NCBI GenBank assembly: GCA_036186865.1
Contig: AP025065.1
Coordinates: 10,020,359 to 10,084,358 of the forward strand
Reading direction: 5' to 3'
From: Eustoma russellianum
Lineage: Eukaryota > Streptophyta > Magnoliopsida > Gentianales > Gentianaceae
DNA length: 64,000 bases
In this document: piece after piece, positions 22,363 through 35,000 of the stretch
Position numbering within the stretch: the stretch's first letter is position 1
Layout: each line of letters begins with the position of its first letter
The notes under the pieces: model-generated
What the model was told of the DNA's origin: nothing
Databases searched by the model: none
Seen by the model: the letters and a program-made list of their open reading frames with translations, nothing else
Made by a program: the position numbers and the translations under genes

Positions 22363-25119
22363 TTCAGGACTTTTGTGAGTATTGTGCGAATTAACACAGT
22401 ACAGTGCTTTCTTTCTTCTCTTCCTTTTCTGGGCAGCAGAGGAGAGAAATGAATAAGAGAGGATTTCCAATGGATTATTGATGAAGAATACTGAAAAATG
22501 ATGACTAACAGAAGAATCATGAGATTTGAAAGACAAAAACAAAATATGATAAAAAATTTGAAAGGTGGCCTGCATTACTTAAGTCTTAATGATGATCATG
22601 GGTGAATTTTTCATTTGGAATAGGGCGAAGGACACGTTTTTTTTAACTTTGGAATATGATAGGATAAAACAAAACGACTTACTAAATTAGTTGCGCGTTT
22701 ATTATATTGTAAAGCAGCAGTTCAACGACAAATCTCGATGCAATTTTCATTATGGGTCATCGAAATATAAGTTATGTGTGTTTCTAATACATGAGTATAG
22801 TTATGTACATCTGACTTTATATACTTTGTTATAGGCGGGAGTCTCTAAAATAATAGGGTAATATTGTGGTTGTGATTAGCATGGGGTGAAAGGGTCAGAC
22901 TTGTCTTAGAAGGCAAATAATCAATTGAATGATTCTACCAGAAAAGGCCCCTCTTCCCTCCTCTTGCTCTTTGATTTCTTCACCGTTTCATCATTTAGCT
23001 TCATGTCTTTTTCTTCTGCCTTACGCTATCGTCTTTCACAAACCACCACGAGTAATTCTTTTGTCACTATATATATATAGCTTGGAACATAAACAATGTC
23101 TTATAATTCTAACAAATATTATATACTAGATATTACTAAATATATACTTGTGTAATTTGTCTATATGTCAAGTATATAGATTTTGTTTTATGTTGTATAA
23201 GTTTTGTAAATATTATTTATGTTATGAAGAGCAACATTGTTACTCAGTACGTTAGCCAAAAGAATATTCATAAATACATCACACCCGGCTAAGAGAAGTT
23301 ATATGTTTCCCAACATACAACCAGTTGTGTTGGAATTATCGAAAAAGTAATTAGCCATGTTATATATTTTGTGTACTTAGTAAATCATTTTATCTGATAA
23401 AAGAGAAAGAACAATTTGGTGGCTATTTGACCGTATTGAATCAAAAATTACTAATCATATTTGGCTGCGTTTTTATTCAGAATAACTTGTTAATATAGAT
23501 AATACAAATTATTCAATATGAATATTAAATCTAATTATTTCAATTGGTTTCATAATGTAATATAATTTATTTTATACAATACCGAATAATTTTTGGTGTA
23601 TAAATGCTATTTTTTCATTCCATCGAAAGTTGAGAAAGAAAAAAAAAGAGACGAAAAACTTTTATTGAGAGATATTGTAGGACAATTTTGAGTCAAAAAT
23701 CACCAAAACAAACTGTGACAACCCGAAAGATTATTTCTAAATAGAAGGATAAAATTTTCATTTTGTATAACGAGCTCATTTTCAATTAAACTTCATTTAC
23801 AGGATGGAAAAAACGTAATGACACTGTGACAAGTAAAATGTTGGTTTGAGATAAAAAGAATATTAAAGAAATTAGAAAAGAGAAATAATAAATATACACC
23901 TTCTTTTATAAATATAAACTTTTCTTATTTTTAGATTATATTTATTATTGACTAAGCACTTCTTTATTTATATAAAAACGTGTATATTTATTATTAGCCA
24001 TTAGAAAAATGAAAATAGGTGGCCAAAACCCACGCTCAGCCATCAGCTGTCGTTTATTTTCCAAAGCATGTAAGTGTTGAGAAAAAGGGTTTGAGTGATT
24101 TACAAATACATGATTTAAATGTTACGTACTTACGAAATGCATGAATAAATTTTACTTGACGTGTTTATGTGATAAAAATGCTTTACATGTTTATGTATAA
24201 TGTTGCCGTGCTAACAAGCTATGAAGCGTTAATGCTTACATCATATGCAAACATTTGTTGTCTTTATACTATTTTCAGGTGCCATGATTAATGAACTAAA
24301 CTATTTCATCACGTGAAGTACTTAAGTTAATGAACTAACTAGTTCATTAAATGAAGACATATTTGGAGAGAGCTATATGGCAACAAATTTAAAATGAGAA
24401 GTCTCCTCATCCCATTCATTATACACGCCAACTACATATATATTATATATCCATATTTTTTAAAAGGCACTATATGCTTATATTTCGACGTATCACTGAC
24501 ACGTCACATATATTATAAACGTACGCCGATGTCACACCACTATATACACTTTATATTTATGAGTATATTAAGTCTTATATCATATGTTATAAGTCATGAT
24601 GACGTCAAAATTATAATGACATGTTACAATGAAAATTGTCGTATCAGGTGACTAGTGAAACTTCACTCACATGTCACGTACTTGTCATATAAAGATGGCC
24701 AGCCTATATACATCAAAATTACTCAAAAATTTCGTGATCCAAATGTTACAGTCAGCCACAAAGTCATACCATGTTTGCACACACAAATCGCCCACAAGTT
24801 AGTCTAGATTTGTAGAGAATTCAGACTTAATTCTGTTTTGGAACATGGGGCGTTATACTCAGCTATTGAAGCTGAATATAAACCTCATTTTATGTATATT
24901 ATGTGTGACATAATATATAATACATGTGTAAGAAGTTTGAAATTAATCGGAGAAAAATCGCATAATCGACGAAAGTGAAAAATTTGGTTTCCTACGAACT
25001 TACACACATGGAACGTTTTTGGCATAGATGTAACATGTATCTAGATACTTTTTACACATTCAAGACATGTTAAAGTGTTCTAGAAAATTCAAATTAAGGC
25101 TGATTATAATTTACCATAT
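22363..25119. other. Upstream region of the receptor kinase and AT-rich intergenic DNA
   Basis: The first ~200 bp are the likely 5' leader and promoter of the minus-strand receptor kinase. The rest is AT-rich DNA with no open frame carrying recognisable motifs. The sequence tgtgacaacccgaaag near 23715 resembles the start of many gypsy LTRs but has no visible partner. Confidence 0.6.
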
Positions 25120-25120
25120 A

Positions 25121-25215
25121 CAACAACAACAACATTACTCATTGCCTTAGAGGCTCCCGTCTATGGCGGGTATAGAGGGTCAGATGTACGCAAATGGTGG
25201 AGGACATACCACACA
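25121..25215 (-). mobile_element. SINE-like 3' tail remnant (TS-SINE type)
   Basis: The plus strand reads caacaacaacaac, then a stretch like ggcgggtatagagggtcagatgtacgcaa. On the minus strand this resembles the 3' end of the plant TS-type SINE family, which has a TTG-repeat tail preceded by a GTACATCT...CCCTC-type body. Only the 3' part is recognisable, so the copy is truncated or decayed. The assignment is from memory of the family and is tentative. Confidence 0.4.
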
Positions 25216-25299
25216 AGATTGGTGACATTGAAGAGGGCAACACATAAGGAAAGAATTCAAAAGAAACACATGCTGAAAAGTTCAGCTCATGTTGAAGTG

Positions 25300-26616
25300 C
25301 TGGTCGATTTTTTCATAGCTTTTGTCTTCAATTGTCTTCCAAAATTGAAGGAGATTAAATTGTGATTATATGGTAATTATTCACCTTGATTTTGAGCACA
25401 TGTCTCAGATTTTTTGAAGAATTTACAGCTTATTTAAAGGGTGCCAAGGTGGATTAATGATGGCCAATCAACAAGTGACAACTAGGCAAAGACAAGTCAT
25501 CCCTCCAATCATATTGCAGCAAGTAAGCAAGGTTGTGTCATCTTTTGCACAAGACAATCTTCCAAGGGCATTCAAGACAATTCTCAAGAAGGAAGACTAA
25601 CCCTAGGGGGCGGCCAAGAGGTCATAAAAAGAAGAAGATGGTGCAAGACAAGGCTAAGCAAAAATTGATATTCTTACAAGTGCAAAAAGCAAGACTACTC
25701 TCCTCTTCTTCCTTTCTTTCTCTTTCTCTTAGCCTCAAGACTATCATTCATATATTCTACATATTATATAGGCTTTGATTATACCACCTATACTCGTTCA
25801 TTTTTTGTAAAAAATGTTGATCAAGATGTGATCAATCCTTCATTTGATCGGTGGTGGGGTTTGTGTTGGTTTGTTTGATTGTTTGATTGTAAAAGGGTGG
25901 AGTTGGTGTTTAACTCCAGTCACTCTTGTGTTAAGGTGTTTTTGTGTTTAGTGAAAACCGAGGAAGGTGTCCTCGAAGACTGGAGTAGGTTGTTTTAACC
26001 TAACCAGTATAAAATTCTCGGTGTTCTTACTTTTCAGCACTTTTACTTTCAGTTCTTGTTTTCTGCATCGTTTTCATTAGCACGGTAAAAATAGCAAACG
26101 ATTTTAAAAAATCACAAAATTTTGTAGAAACGTAGCCACACGTCCTAGTTTTCATTTGGCACAAGTTTCACCTCATTTAGATAAGTATAAGTCAGTCAAA
26201 CGTTCATAGTTCTGAGACTAATGCAATATGATTTTCAGATTTGCAAAGGTTGAGAACATCAACGTGGTTGACATATTTGCCAAAGCAATTTTGAAAAACT
26301 GTTTCAACCCTTTAAAGCACATATTCCAAGGGTCATATCATAAAATTTTTTGACTAAAAATGTTTTTTCAACGCCTTATACTTTGAATTTTAACCTGAAA
26401 TTTTTATGACATATACATAACATCTGAAAATACTTTTTCACCAAATTTCATAATTTTTGGAGGTCTATAACCTATTCATCTAGTTAATCTAAAACCAGGT
26501 CTGAAAACAGAATCTGTTTTTAGAAGTGGGTAATTGGCAACAAAAAATTTTAAAAACCAATTTTTTCGGCACCCACTATTCAACATCCCTTCTAGTGGTG
26601 CTATACAGGTCCTACA
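25300..26616 (+). repeat. Decayed large LTR, related to the solo LTR at 42660-45409
   Basis: Shared landmarks appear in the same order as in the 42660-45409 LTR: gactggagtagg, then aacca(g)..ataaa..tc(t)ggtgttctt (25979-26030 here), and near the end actattcaacatcccttctagtggtg (26576-26600). It ends cctaca at 26616. The organisation of a U5-like end followed by a pyrimidine-rich terminus recalls SIRE/Maximus-type copia LTRs. No clear left end or target duplication was found, so the start is approximate. No primer site follows. Confidence 0.55.
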
Positions 26617-26789
26617 GTAAGAAGAACAAATAGCAGAAAGCCAGAGAGGAAAGGAAAGAAAAACAAAAACATAAGAAGAGAAGGGGAAGGGGAAGCAGCC
26701 GAGGGTTGCATGTAGGAAGCATATGAAACAAAGAAAAAAAGAGGAGCAGGAACAGGGGAGTTCCGCGGATGAAAACAGAGGAGAAAGAA
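26617..26789. other. Purine-rich stretch, no gene
   Basis: This is an A/G-rich tract between the decayed LTR and the copia reverse-transcriptase remnant. Nothing is recognised. Confidence 0.5.
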
Positions 26790-27207
26790 ATTTGTTGTGC
26801 CCAGCTTAGTTGATATTCGGGCTGAGACATTGCTTCAGAAAGGCGCAAATTTTGTAAATAAATTCCTCCAGAGCCATGTGATCTCTTCTTCGTCACTCTC
26901 GGTAATGATCATGTTATCCACATATATAATTAGGCATGTAACTAGATCTTTCTATTTTGTAGAACAAGGTATGATCAACATTGCTCTGTTTTTAACCATT
27001 GTGCTTTATTACTATTGTGAATCTTCTGAACCACGCATGAGGAGACTGTTTTAAACCATTTAGAGCCTTCCTCATCCTATATACTTCATTCTTCTGAAAC
27101 TCTCTGGAGAATCGCGGTAGAGTTTTCATATACACCTTCGCTTTTAGTTCCCAATGTAAGAATGCATTTTTAACATTGAACTGATGGAGCGGTTAATCAT
27201 TGTTTAG
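26790..27207 (-). pseudogene. Copia reverse transcriptase, C-terminal remnant (left part of split element)
   Basis: The minus strand reads a decayed copia reverse transcriptase: HQFNVKNAFLHWE, a YM-LP-FSREFQKNEVYRM stretch, NGLKQSPHAWFRRF, and the catalytic box as YVDNMIIT where YVDDMI is expected. Several stops and frameshifts are present. The coding sense continues across the 27208-36224 insertion into 36231-36735: SVALN at the right edge joins N-PLHQFN here. It belongs to the same minus-strand copia whose integrase is at 47880-48930. Confidence 0.85.
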
Positions 27208-30200
27208 TGTAGCGCCCCGCCCGATGTATGCAACCCGGCACGGCTCGCCTGACATACTCTTCTGGGAGGAGTCCAATCGTCGTCACTACCATACATACAT
27301 ACGTGATTCATGTACATGGATAGATCAACGGAACTTATAAACTTAAACATAATTGTTTTGTACAATCGAGAATGTCCCATGATACAAACGGTACAAAGTC
27401 CGGAAGTCCATAACAGAAAATAAATAAATACTGGCATAAACAGGTAGTCAATTGTCTAAGGAAGCATCTCACACACATGGATAGGGAGGATCAAGGCTGT
27501 TCCTCTGCAGCAACACACTCGACCTCGAAGGTCCGTTTGGTATTCTAAAATCATGAAATTTCAGCCACAACATACATGTACATCATACAAGTCATAAACG
27601 CCGAAAATACCCCAATTCTATCCTTGGAAGCATCCGGTTTTGGAGTTTTCTCGAAACAGTCCTGTTTTCATTAATTCCGTAAAACGATCCCGAGTTGAAC
27701 TTAATTTTTATAGCTTCACCTAAACAGCCCACTCCGAAAACTAAGGAGCCTCCAATCATCACCTACAAATCTTATACATCATGTAAAATGGCAGAACAAG
27801 CATGAAGCAAGTATTATAAATATTACATAATGTATACATAGGAAGTTTGCAATATTCATAACATACTTCATTAACACCAAATGCTTCGGGTAATACATGC
27901 AAAAGCGAGCCTTTCAGTCCCATAAAGCTCAAAACCGTGGGGTGTAACCCCCAACAAAATCCTAAAATTTCATCTCAATTGTACACCAAAAATACTCATA
28001 ACATAATTATGGCAATTGTTCTTTCAACTTGAATTAATCTTACCTATTTCTTATAGATGGAATAGAAATATTCAACACTTGAATAACAAACACATGGATG
28101 TGCCATGTATCATTCAAAACAAGGCTTTAGAAATCATAGAATCATAAGAATATCCATGGAATGAAAATGGCACTAACATATACACTTTATAGATTCAAGT
28201 AACATATTTGTTCACTTAGAAGGCATAATCTTTTATTCTAATTTAATAGACTAAAAACAGCCCCTAAATTCATAATGTACACACATAAATACTAAGATGA
28301 CCATCTTGGTGAAAACATAACAAACAAGTTCTAGAGATATGCTAAAATGTGTTGCCTCACCATTAACATTCTCAAGAACACAAAAACATAGAAATTCAAG
28401 AAATAACTTCACATAATGTGAGATGGTCATCTAACGAATATATATACATAGAAAAATGGTTGTTTCATAATTTTATAGTCACCAAATCTCTATTTTAAGT
28501 TTAAGAAGCTTACTTTAATTCTTAAATTTCACATGCATGACTCCAAAAATTCCATTCAACATATAGTCATCCATAATATACCTAAATCACCTATTCAAGA
28601 CATCTACACATTCAAAAATAGTCTTCTTGCATGTCTAGGAAATCATTTTGAAGCTAAGATCATTTGATCCATTTTGATATCAACATAATACTAGAGTTTC
28701 ACAATAGACATAGTTGATCCAAATAGATTTACTTGCCTCTTGAGCCTAGAAATATGAAGATATAATGAAGTTCTTCTTAGAGGCTTGAGTATTGAGCTTG
28801 GATGTTGAGAAATCACCACCACCACACATAGGGGGTACACGACCATTAGTAGGAGAGAAGAGGAAGAAATATTTTCATGCTTTAGGGGTGTTTTAGGGAA
28901 ATATATGGACCTTTATGTGAGTTCATACCTTGAATGTGAGATTAAAGACTTGATTTGAGCTTGAAATTGAGGAGTTCTTCTCCTTGGCCACCTAGGAGTA
29001 CACTGCCATGTAGGAGGAAAAAAAGGAAAAATGAAGTTTAGCTCATGCATGATGCTTGAAAGGAAAAATAAAGAAGAGATCTCCAAGAAAATCTTACTTA
29101 TAAGTTTGATGCATCTTGGATGGTCTTGAAGGCTTGAATCTAGCCTTGGATTGAAGATGGTTTTCAACACTACCACCCTTAGCAAGACACGGTTTTAGGG
29201 GAATTAGAAGGGAGATAAGAGTGCTTCTTGAAATCCAAAGCTTATAGGAATGTACAACAAGTCTTACCTTAAATGATGGAGGATGATGATATGGACTTGA
29301 GGTTGTCTTAGATGGCTTGAAGTTGCTTGAATTCTTCTTCCTATGCACCAAGGGAGGCAACGGTTTTGGTGCTTGGTGAGGGAAAAGAAAAAAATCTTTC
29401 TTGCCTTGAGATGGGGGGGGGGGGGGANNNNNNNNNNGATGGGGGGGGGGGGAGGAAGTAGTTGAGTGTTTAAATTCTCTAAAGAGTGAAAATGAGTTTG
29501 AGTGTTGAAGGGAGAATTCCCTTGGTGTCTTCTTGGCCTCATGGCTGGCCATTAGGTGGGGATGGGAGGAATGATGACTAGTTGTTGTTGAGAAGAGAGA
29601 TGGAAGGATTTTTGGGTGTTCAAGGTGGTGCATGTATGATATGCAACTTTTTTGGAAGCTTTTGGGAAGCTTTTTGATTAACTTGGTTAAGTGGAAGAAA
29701 TTATTTGAATAAGGAGGCCTTTGTCTCATAGGGGGGGCAGATAAGGTAGGGAAGAAAATGAGGAAGAGAGTGAATCTTGTATGAATCTTAATTGGACAAA
29801 ATAAAAAGGTGGTGTGAAGGATGGAATGTGGAGAGGAGGAAGCATTTTTCTTCCTCCTCCCTTTGTCAGCCGAATTCACCGTGGATAGGGGAAAAATAAG
29901 ATTTGTTGTCTTGTATTCTTGGGTTGGGAAAAAGTGTAGATGTGATGGGTGTAAGAAAGAGTAGAAGTGGTGTAAGAGGAAATTGATGGGAGAGGAAAGT
30001 TAAGTGAGTAGGACAAATTGCCCCACACTAGGGGGCGGACGCTTATAGGGTGGGATGTGGGGTGTTTACTATTTTATCCCCTTCTTCCTTTTCTTTTGTG
30101 CTATTTTCCTTTCTCTTTTAATTTGATTCCAATAAAGTTGTACAATTCTTTGAATATCCATTTTAATTACTGTGTTGTCTCTTAGGTTATTTGAGTGGTC

Positions 30201-30324
30201 CTTAATTTTTAGTTGAGGTATACTTATACGTATTATACCAACTGTGATACAATGATCGCACTCTTCTTTTTTCGTAATTCCTTTTGTTCTCTTTTCAACT
30301 AGCCTGGAGGTGTGGGTCGTAATA
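27208..30324 (-). repeat. 3' LTR of the gag-only element, with a 1040-bp internal deletion
   Basis: This copy is 3117 bp. It matches 32090-36224 throughout, except that the part equivalent to 32436-33475 is missing at 27535/27536. Both breakpoints share TCCG. It contains a 10-N assembly gap (29428-29437) in a poly-G tract. The outer end reads CGTAATA instead of CGTAACA. Minus-strand open frames in it (for example 29094-29879) are not conserved intact in the other copy and I do not call them genes. Confidence 0.92.
29428..29437. other. Assembly gap (10 N) in a poly-G tract
   Basis: Ten N are flanked by runs of G on both sides. The equivalent place in the other LTR (~35350) has only gatgggatgaaaagg, so the G tract may be an artefact or a local expansion. 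Confidence 0.99.
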
Positions 30325-30769
30325 TTCCTTCCCTTATAAAAAGTTTCGTCTTCAAAACTTGTAAATTTAGTCGTAATGAATTTCTTAATGTTACTCTACT
30401 GATTTCACCATTATCACATCTCTCGAACATTTTTCGATGTACTTCGGACATGCTTGTCTAAAATCTTAACTCACAGGCTTTCATTTGTAACTTTGGTGAT
30501 CTAAATATTGGGCACTTATTTGATTGTTGAGAACCTTTTGGAACAATTGCCTAACATATTCTAGCTTTCGCGCTTCTGCTGCGCTGCTCTAATTGTTCTC
30601 TTTATCTGCCATGTCACTAACCTTGTGGACATCTTCCCTAAAGGCCTTTATCTTGCTCAACTAGTTACGATTCATATTTGGCAAATTAGAACACCAGTAC
30701 TGCTAATCATATTCAAATTATGCTATTAGGCGTACCTATCTCTATATTCAATGCTCCATAACCCCTGGG
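30325..30769. other. Interior of the gag-only element, non-coding part
   Basis: This holds the minus-strand polypurine tract beside the LTR (30325-30336). No coding motif was recognised. Confidence 0.6.
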
Positions 30770-31450
30770 TCAGCCACCCTCTGATATGGATTGCCGTTCC
30801 TTGATTCCCTTTTTGTTAGTCCCCCATGAATACGGGTCCCACCTCCTACTCCGTTCCTTAGTACACTCTTGTTTCCTGTTTCGGGCATCCGTCAGTGTAA
30901 TAACACGTTCCGCTCTGTAACAGTCATCTAATAACTCTTCAAAAGTTCTTGAATATGCATTGACTAACGAAATCTTGATCCGGAAGTCTAGACCGCATAT
31001 AAACCTGACCACCTTACGCTATTCATCATCCATTATTAAAGAGACATACCGACCCAATGAAATAAAACGACGAACATATTCTGAGACTATGACACCTGGC
31101 TCCTGCATTAGTGTGTCAAATTCCCCAATCCTCTGCATGATCAAGGCCGGGGAGAGTAAAAATCCATAGAACTCTTCTAGCAATGTTGTCTAAGTGACCG
31201 GCTGGGGCAGTGGCTGGATATAAGTCTTCCACCACTAGCTGGCCTTAGTGATCAGAAACGGTCGAACAATCTGTGCCCTTATCTCGTCAGACACATGTAT
31301 CAGTAGAAAGTTACTCTCAATTTCATTTAACCGTTTTTCTGCCTCCTCTGAATTAGACTCCCTGCCAAAACTTGGAATACGTGTTCTTACTAGCTGCTGG
31401 TAATAGAACCCACTGCTTCCTAGGGGGTGAAAGTGATAGTGTCTATTCAC
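30770..31450 (-). pseudogene. Ty3/gypsy GAG remnant
   Basis: The minus strand codes for a gypsy retrotransposon GAG domain in pieces: AEKRLNEIESNF with an FLITKAS-type end (31235-31450), and FICGLDFRIKI...FEELLDDCYRAERV (30770-31012). The part between (about 31013-31234) is frame-disrupted, with a stop in DDE-stop-RKV near 31018. GAG forms the virus-like particle that packages element RNA. With stops present it is not functional, and no zinc knuckle or pol domain follows it. Confidence 0.8.
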
Positions 31451-32075
31451 CGGATCGCAATGCCATCCTATTTTAAACAGTCTGGTTAGTAAATGTAGAT
31501 AACATTTTAATTTTGAGTGTTCTATTTATATCTAGAGAGGAGTCGGCTAAGCGTTATGGTTCCAAACTAGTTTTTTCATCCTAAGTAAGGCTAAGGTTTT
31601 CACACCTACTTATTCATTCGATACGGTTTCCTAACGTTAACCTTGACGATCAAGAGAGCATTCATTTCATGCATAATTGATGACTTAGAGGTGATATTGA
31701 TATTTTAATATGAATTACTGGATTTTATCTTGGTTAAGACCTAAATTATTTCAGAAAGATCACTAGTTGGCCTAATAATCCTAAGTTGATCATATCAAGA
31801 GAATGTCGAATTTCTGTCCATTATTTCGAAGGGTATTCTCTCTCATGGCCACCGACAAGGGGATATAAACCTAAGCCGAGCTATGTTGCCTAAACTAAGG
31901 CCACCGTATGATTAAAACTTAAGTCTAGGATCATAACTTAAAGATATAAACCTAAGCCGAGCTATGTTGCCTAAACTAAGGCCACCGTATGATTAAAACT
32001 GAAGTCTAGGATCATAACTTAAAGATCTAATGAAAGTGTTTAAGTCATCAGTCCCGTCGGTGATCTAGAGCCTCG
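31451..32075 (-). other. Leader of the gag-only element with an 81-bp tandem repeat
   Basis: Two near-identical 81-bp units, starting gatataaacctaagccgag, lie at 31862-31942 and 31943-32023. Otherwise the stretch is non-coding, between the primer site and gag. Confidence 0.8.
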
Positions 32076-32087
32076 GCTCTGGTACCA
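32076..32087 (-). other. Primer-binding site of the gag-only element
   Basis: Minus-strand TGGTACCAGAGC lies two bases inside the LTR end. It matches initiator tRNA-Met except at one position, compared with the TGGTATCAGAG of the copia elements here. Confidence 0.75.
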
Positions 32088-32089
32088 CC

Positions 32090-35000
32090 TGTAGCGCCCT
32101 GCCTGATGTATGCAACCCCGCACGGCTTGCCCACCGTACTCTTCTGGGAGGAGTACCAAGCGGCGTCACTACCATACATACATACGTGATACATATACAT
32201 GGATAGATCAATGGAACTTATAAACTTAAACATAACCGTTTTGTACAATCGATAGTGTCTCATGATACAAATGGTACAAAATTCCAGAAGTCAACAAAAG
32301 TCTGAGTCCATAACACAAAATACATAAATACTGGCATAAATAGGTAGTCAACTGTCTATGGAAGCATCTCTCACACATGGATAGGGAGGATCAAGGCTCA
32401 TCCTCTGCAGCAATATACTCGACCTCGAAGGTCCGATCTTCTGAAAATTTTTAAAATAACAACAGTCAAACGAAATAAAATCGTCTGGAAAGTAAACTAC
32501 TCGTATCCCCTACGCGGATCAAATAGGTTAAGAATAGGTAGCGGAAATAAAAAGATAATATAACGGAAAATAGTACCTGTCTTTTCACAAATAATTAGCA
32601 TTAAGCACATCAACTACAGTTCATATTTCATCAAAGGATAGCAACAGATAAGTAACACGGCACAGATAATAAAAGGATCACAAGGTCTATCTAGAATCCA
32701 TGAAGACTCGTCTTACGATCACCTTATCCTATGAGTTATCACCTTAACTCTACCCATCACAACTTAGTTCTATTATAAGGATGAAGGGTTCAAAAATGCA
32801 TGCATAGGTCCATAATGCATCATGATCATAAAGTAAAGTTGACTTTCTTTTTATAAATCATGAAATGTAATGTCAAAACCTTTATTTTCAGTCTTTTTGT
32901 ACTTATGTGATGGCCATCGAAATGTAAGAAGTTGTATCTAACGACGTCCGGAATGTTTTCATGTAAAGGCACATATACGATGATCCGTACATCAATCCGA
33001 ATATGAAACTTTATGTTGACTCGTAGGCCAGTGAACCCAAGCTCTTCACAAGGTGTTCAGGGCTCGTACGACGTTGGTGAACCTAAGATCTTCACAATGT
33101 GTTCACTCAACCCATAATATATAAAAGGGTTCGGGAGCCCAGGTTCTTCACAAGGTACTCGCCTGACACCCAACATATATACATCGCTTTGGAATATCCG
33201 TCTTGTAGATAAGATTCGTTACATTCTCATTCTTTCGATACATGTCATAAATCACGTTGTAACTTGAGTCATAAAACCATATTGTAAAACCTTGTTTTTC
33301 TCCTCAAAACATATGTCCTTTTTGACCCTTTGAAAGAGTTTTTGTGACATAAAAACGTAAATCTCTTTTAAAAGTCATATGAAATATCCAACGGTGTTAA
33401 ATCTACTTATGCCAGAAAAATTCTGTTTTGGCAACGGCTCATTTTCTTGGTAATTTGGCATGCTCGGCGGTTCCGTTTGGTATTCTAAAATCATGAAATT
33501 TCAGCCACAACATATACGTACATCATACAAGTCATAAACGCCAAAAATACCTAAATTCTACCCTTGGAAGCATCCGGTTTTGGAGTTTTCTTGAAGCAGC
33601 CCTCTTTTTGTGAATTCCGTAAAATGATCCCGAGTTGAACTTAATTTTTATAGCTTCACCTAAACAGCCCACTCCGGAAACTAAGGAGCCTCCAATCATC
33701 ACCTACAAATCTTATACATCATGTGAAATGGTAGAACAAGCATGAAGCAAGTATTATAAAAATTAAATAATGTATACATAGGAAATTTACAATGTCCATA
33801 ACATACTTCATTTACACCAAATACCAAATGATTCGGGTAATACATGCAAAAGTGAGCATTTCAGTCCCATAAAGCTCAAAACCGTGGGGTGTAACCCCCC
33901 CCCCCCCCCCCACAAAACCCGAAAATTTCTTCTTAAGTGTACACCAAAAATACTCCTAACACAATTATGGCAATTGTTCTTTCAACTTGAATTAATCTTA
34001 CCTATTTCTTATAGAGGGAATAGAAATATTCAACACTTGAATAACAAACACATAAATGTGCCATGTGTCATTCAAAATAAGGCTTTAGAAATCATAGAAT
34101 CATAAGAATATCCATGGAATGAAAATGGCACTAACATATACACTTTATAGCTTCAAGTAACATATTTGTTCACTTAGAAGGCATAATCTTTTATTCTAAA
34201 TTAATAGACTAAAAACAGCCCCTAAATTCATAATATACACACATAAATACTAAGATGACCATCTTGGTGAAAACATAACAAGCAAGTTTTAGAGATATGC
34301 CAAAATGTGATGCCTCACCACTAACATTCTCAAGAACAAAAAGAAAAAGCAATTCAAGAAATAACTTAGCATAATGTGAGATGGTCATCTAACGATTATA
34401 CATACATAGAGAAATGGTTGTTTCATAATTTTATAGTCATCAAATCTCTATTTTAAGTTTAACAAGCTTACTTTAATTCTTAAATTTCACATGCATGACT
34501 CCAAAAATTCCATTCAACATATAGTCATCCATAATATACCTAAATCACATATTCAAGACATCTACACATTCAAAAATAGTCTTCTTGCATGTCTAGGAAA
34601 TCATTTGAAGCTAAGCTCATTTGATCCATTTTGATTTCAACATAATACTAGAGTTTCACAAATAGACATAGTTGATCGAAATAGATTTACTTACCTCTTG
34701 AGCCTAGAAATACGAAGATATAATGGAGTTCTTCTTAGAGGCTTGAGTATTGAGCTTGGATGTTGAGAAATCACCACCACCACACCTAGGGGGTACACGG
34801 CCATTAGTAGGAGAGAAGAGGAAGAAACATTTTCATGCTTTAGGGGTGTTTTAGGGAAATATATGGACATTTATGTGAGTTCATGCCTTGAATGTGAGAT
34901 TAAAGACTTGATTTGAGCTTGAACTTGAGGAGTTCTTCCCTTTGGCCACCTAGGAGTACAAGGTCATGTAGGAGAAAAAAAAGGAGAAAGGAAGTTTAGC

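Noticed and set aside
23713..23740. TGTGACAACCC-type sequence resembling a gypsy LTR start
   Set aside because: No matching LTR end, partner copy or target duplication was visible.
29094..29879. 261-residue minus-strand open frame, Pro/His/Ser-rich
   Set aside because: It lies in the LTR of the gag-only element, spans the N gap and poly-G tract, and the equivalent region of the other LTR is broken into shorter frames.
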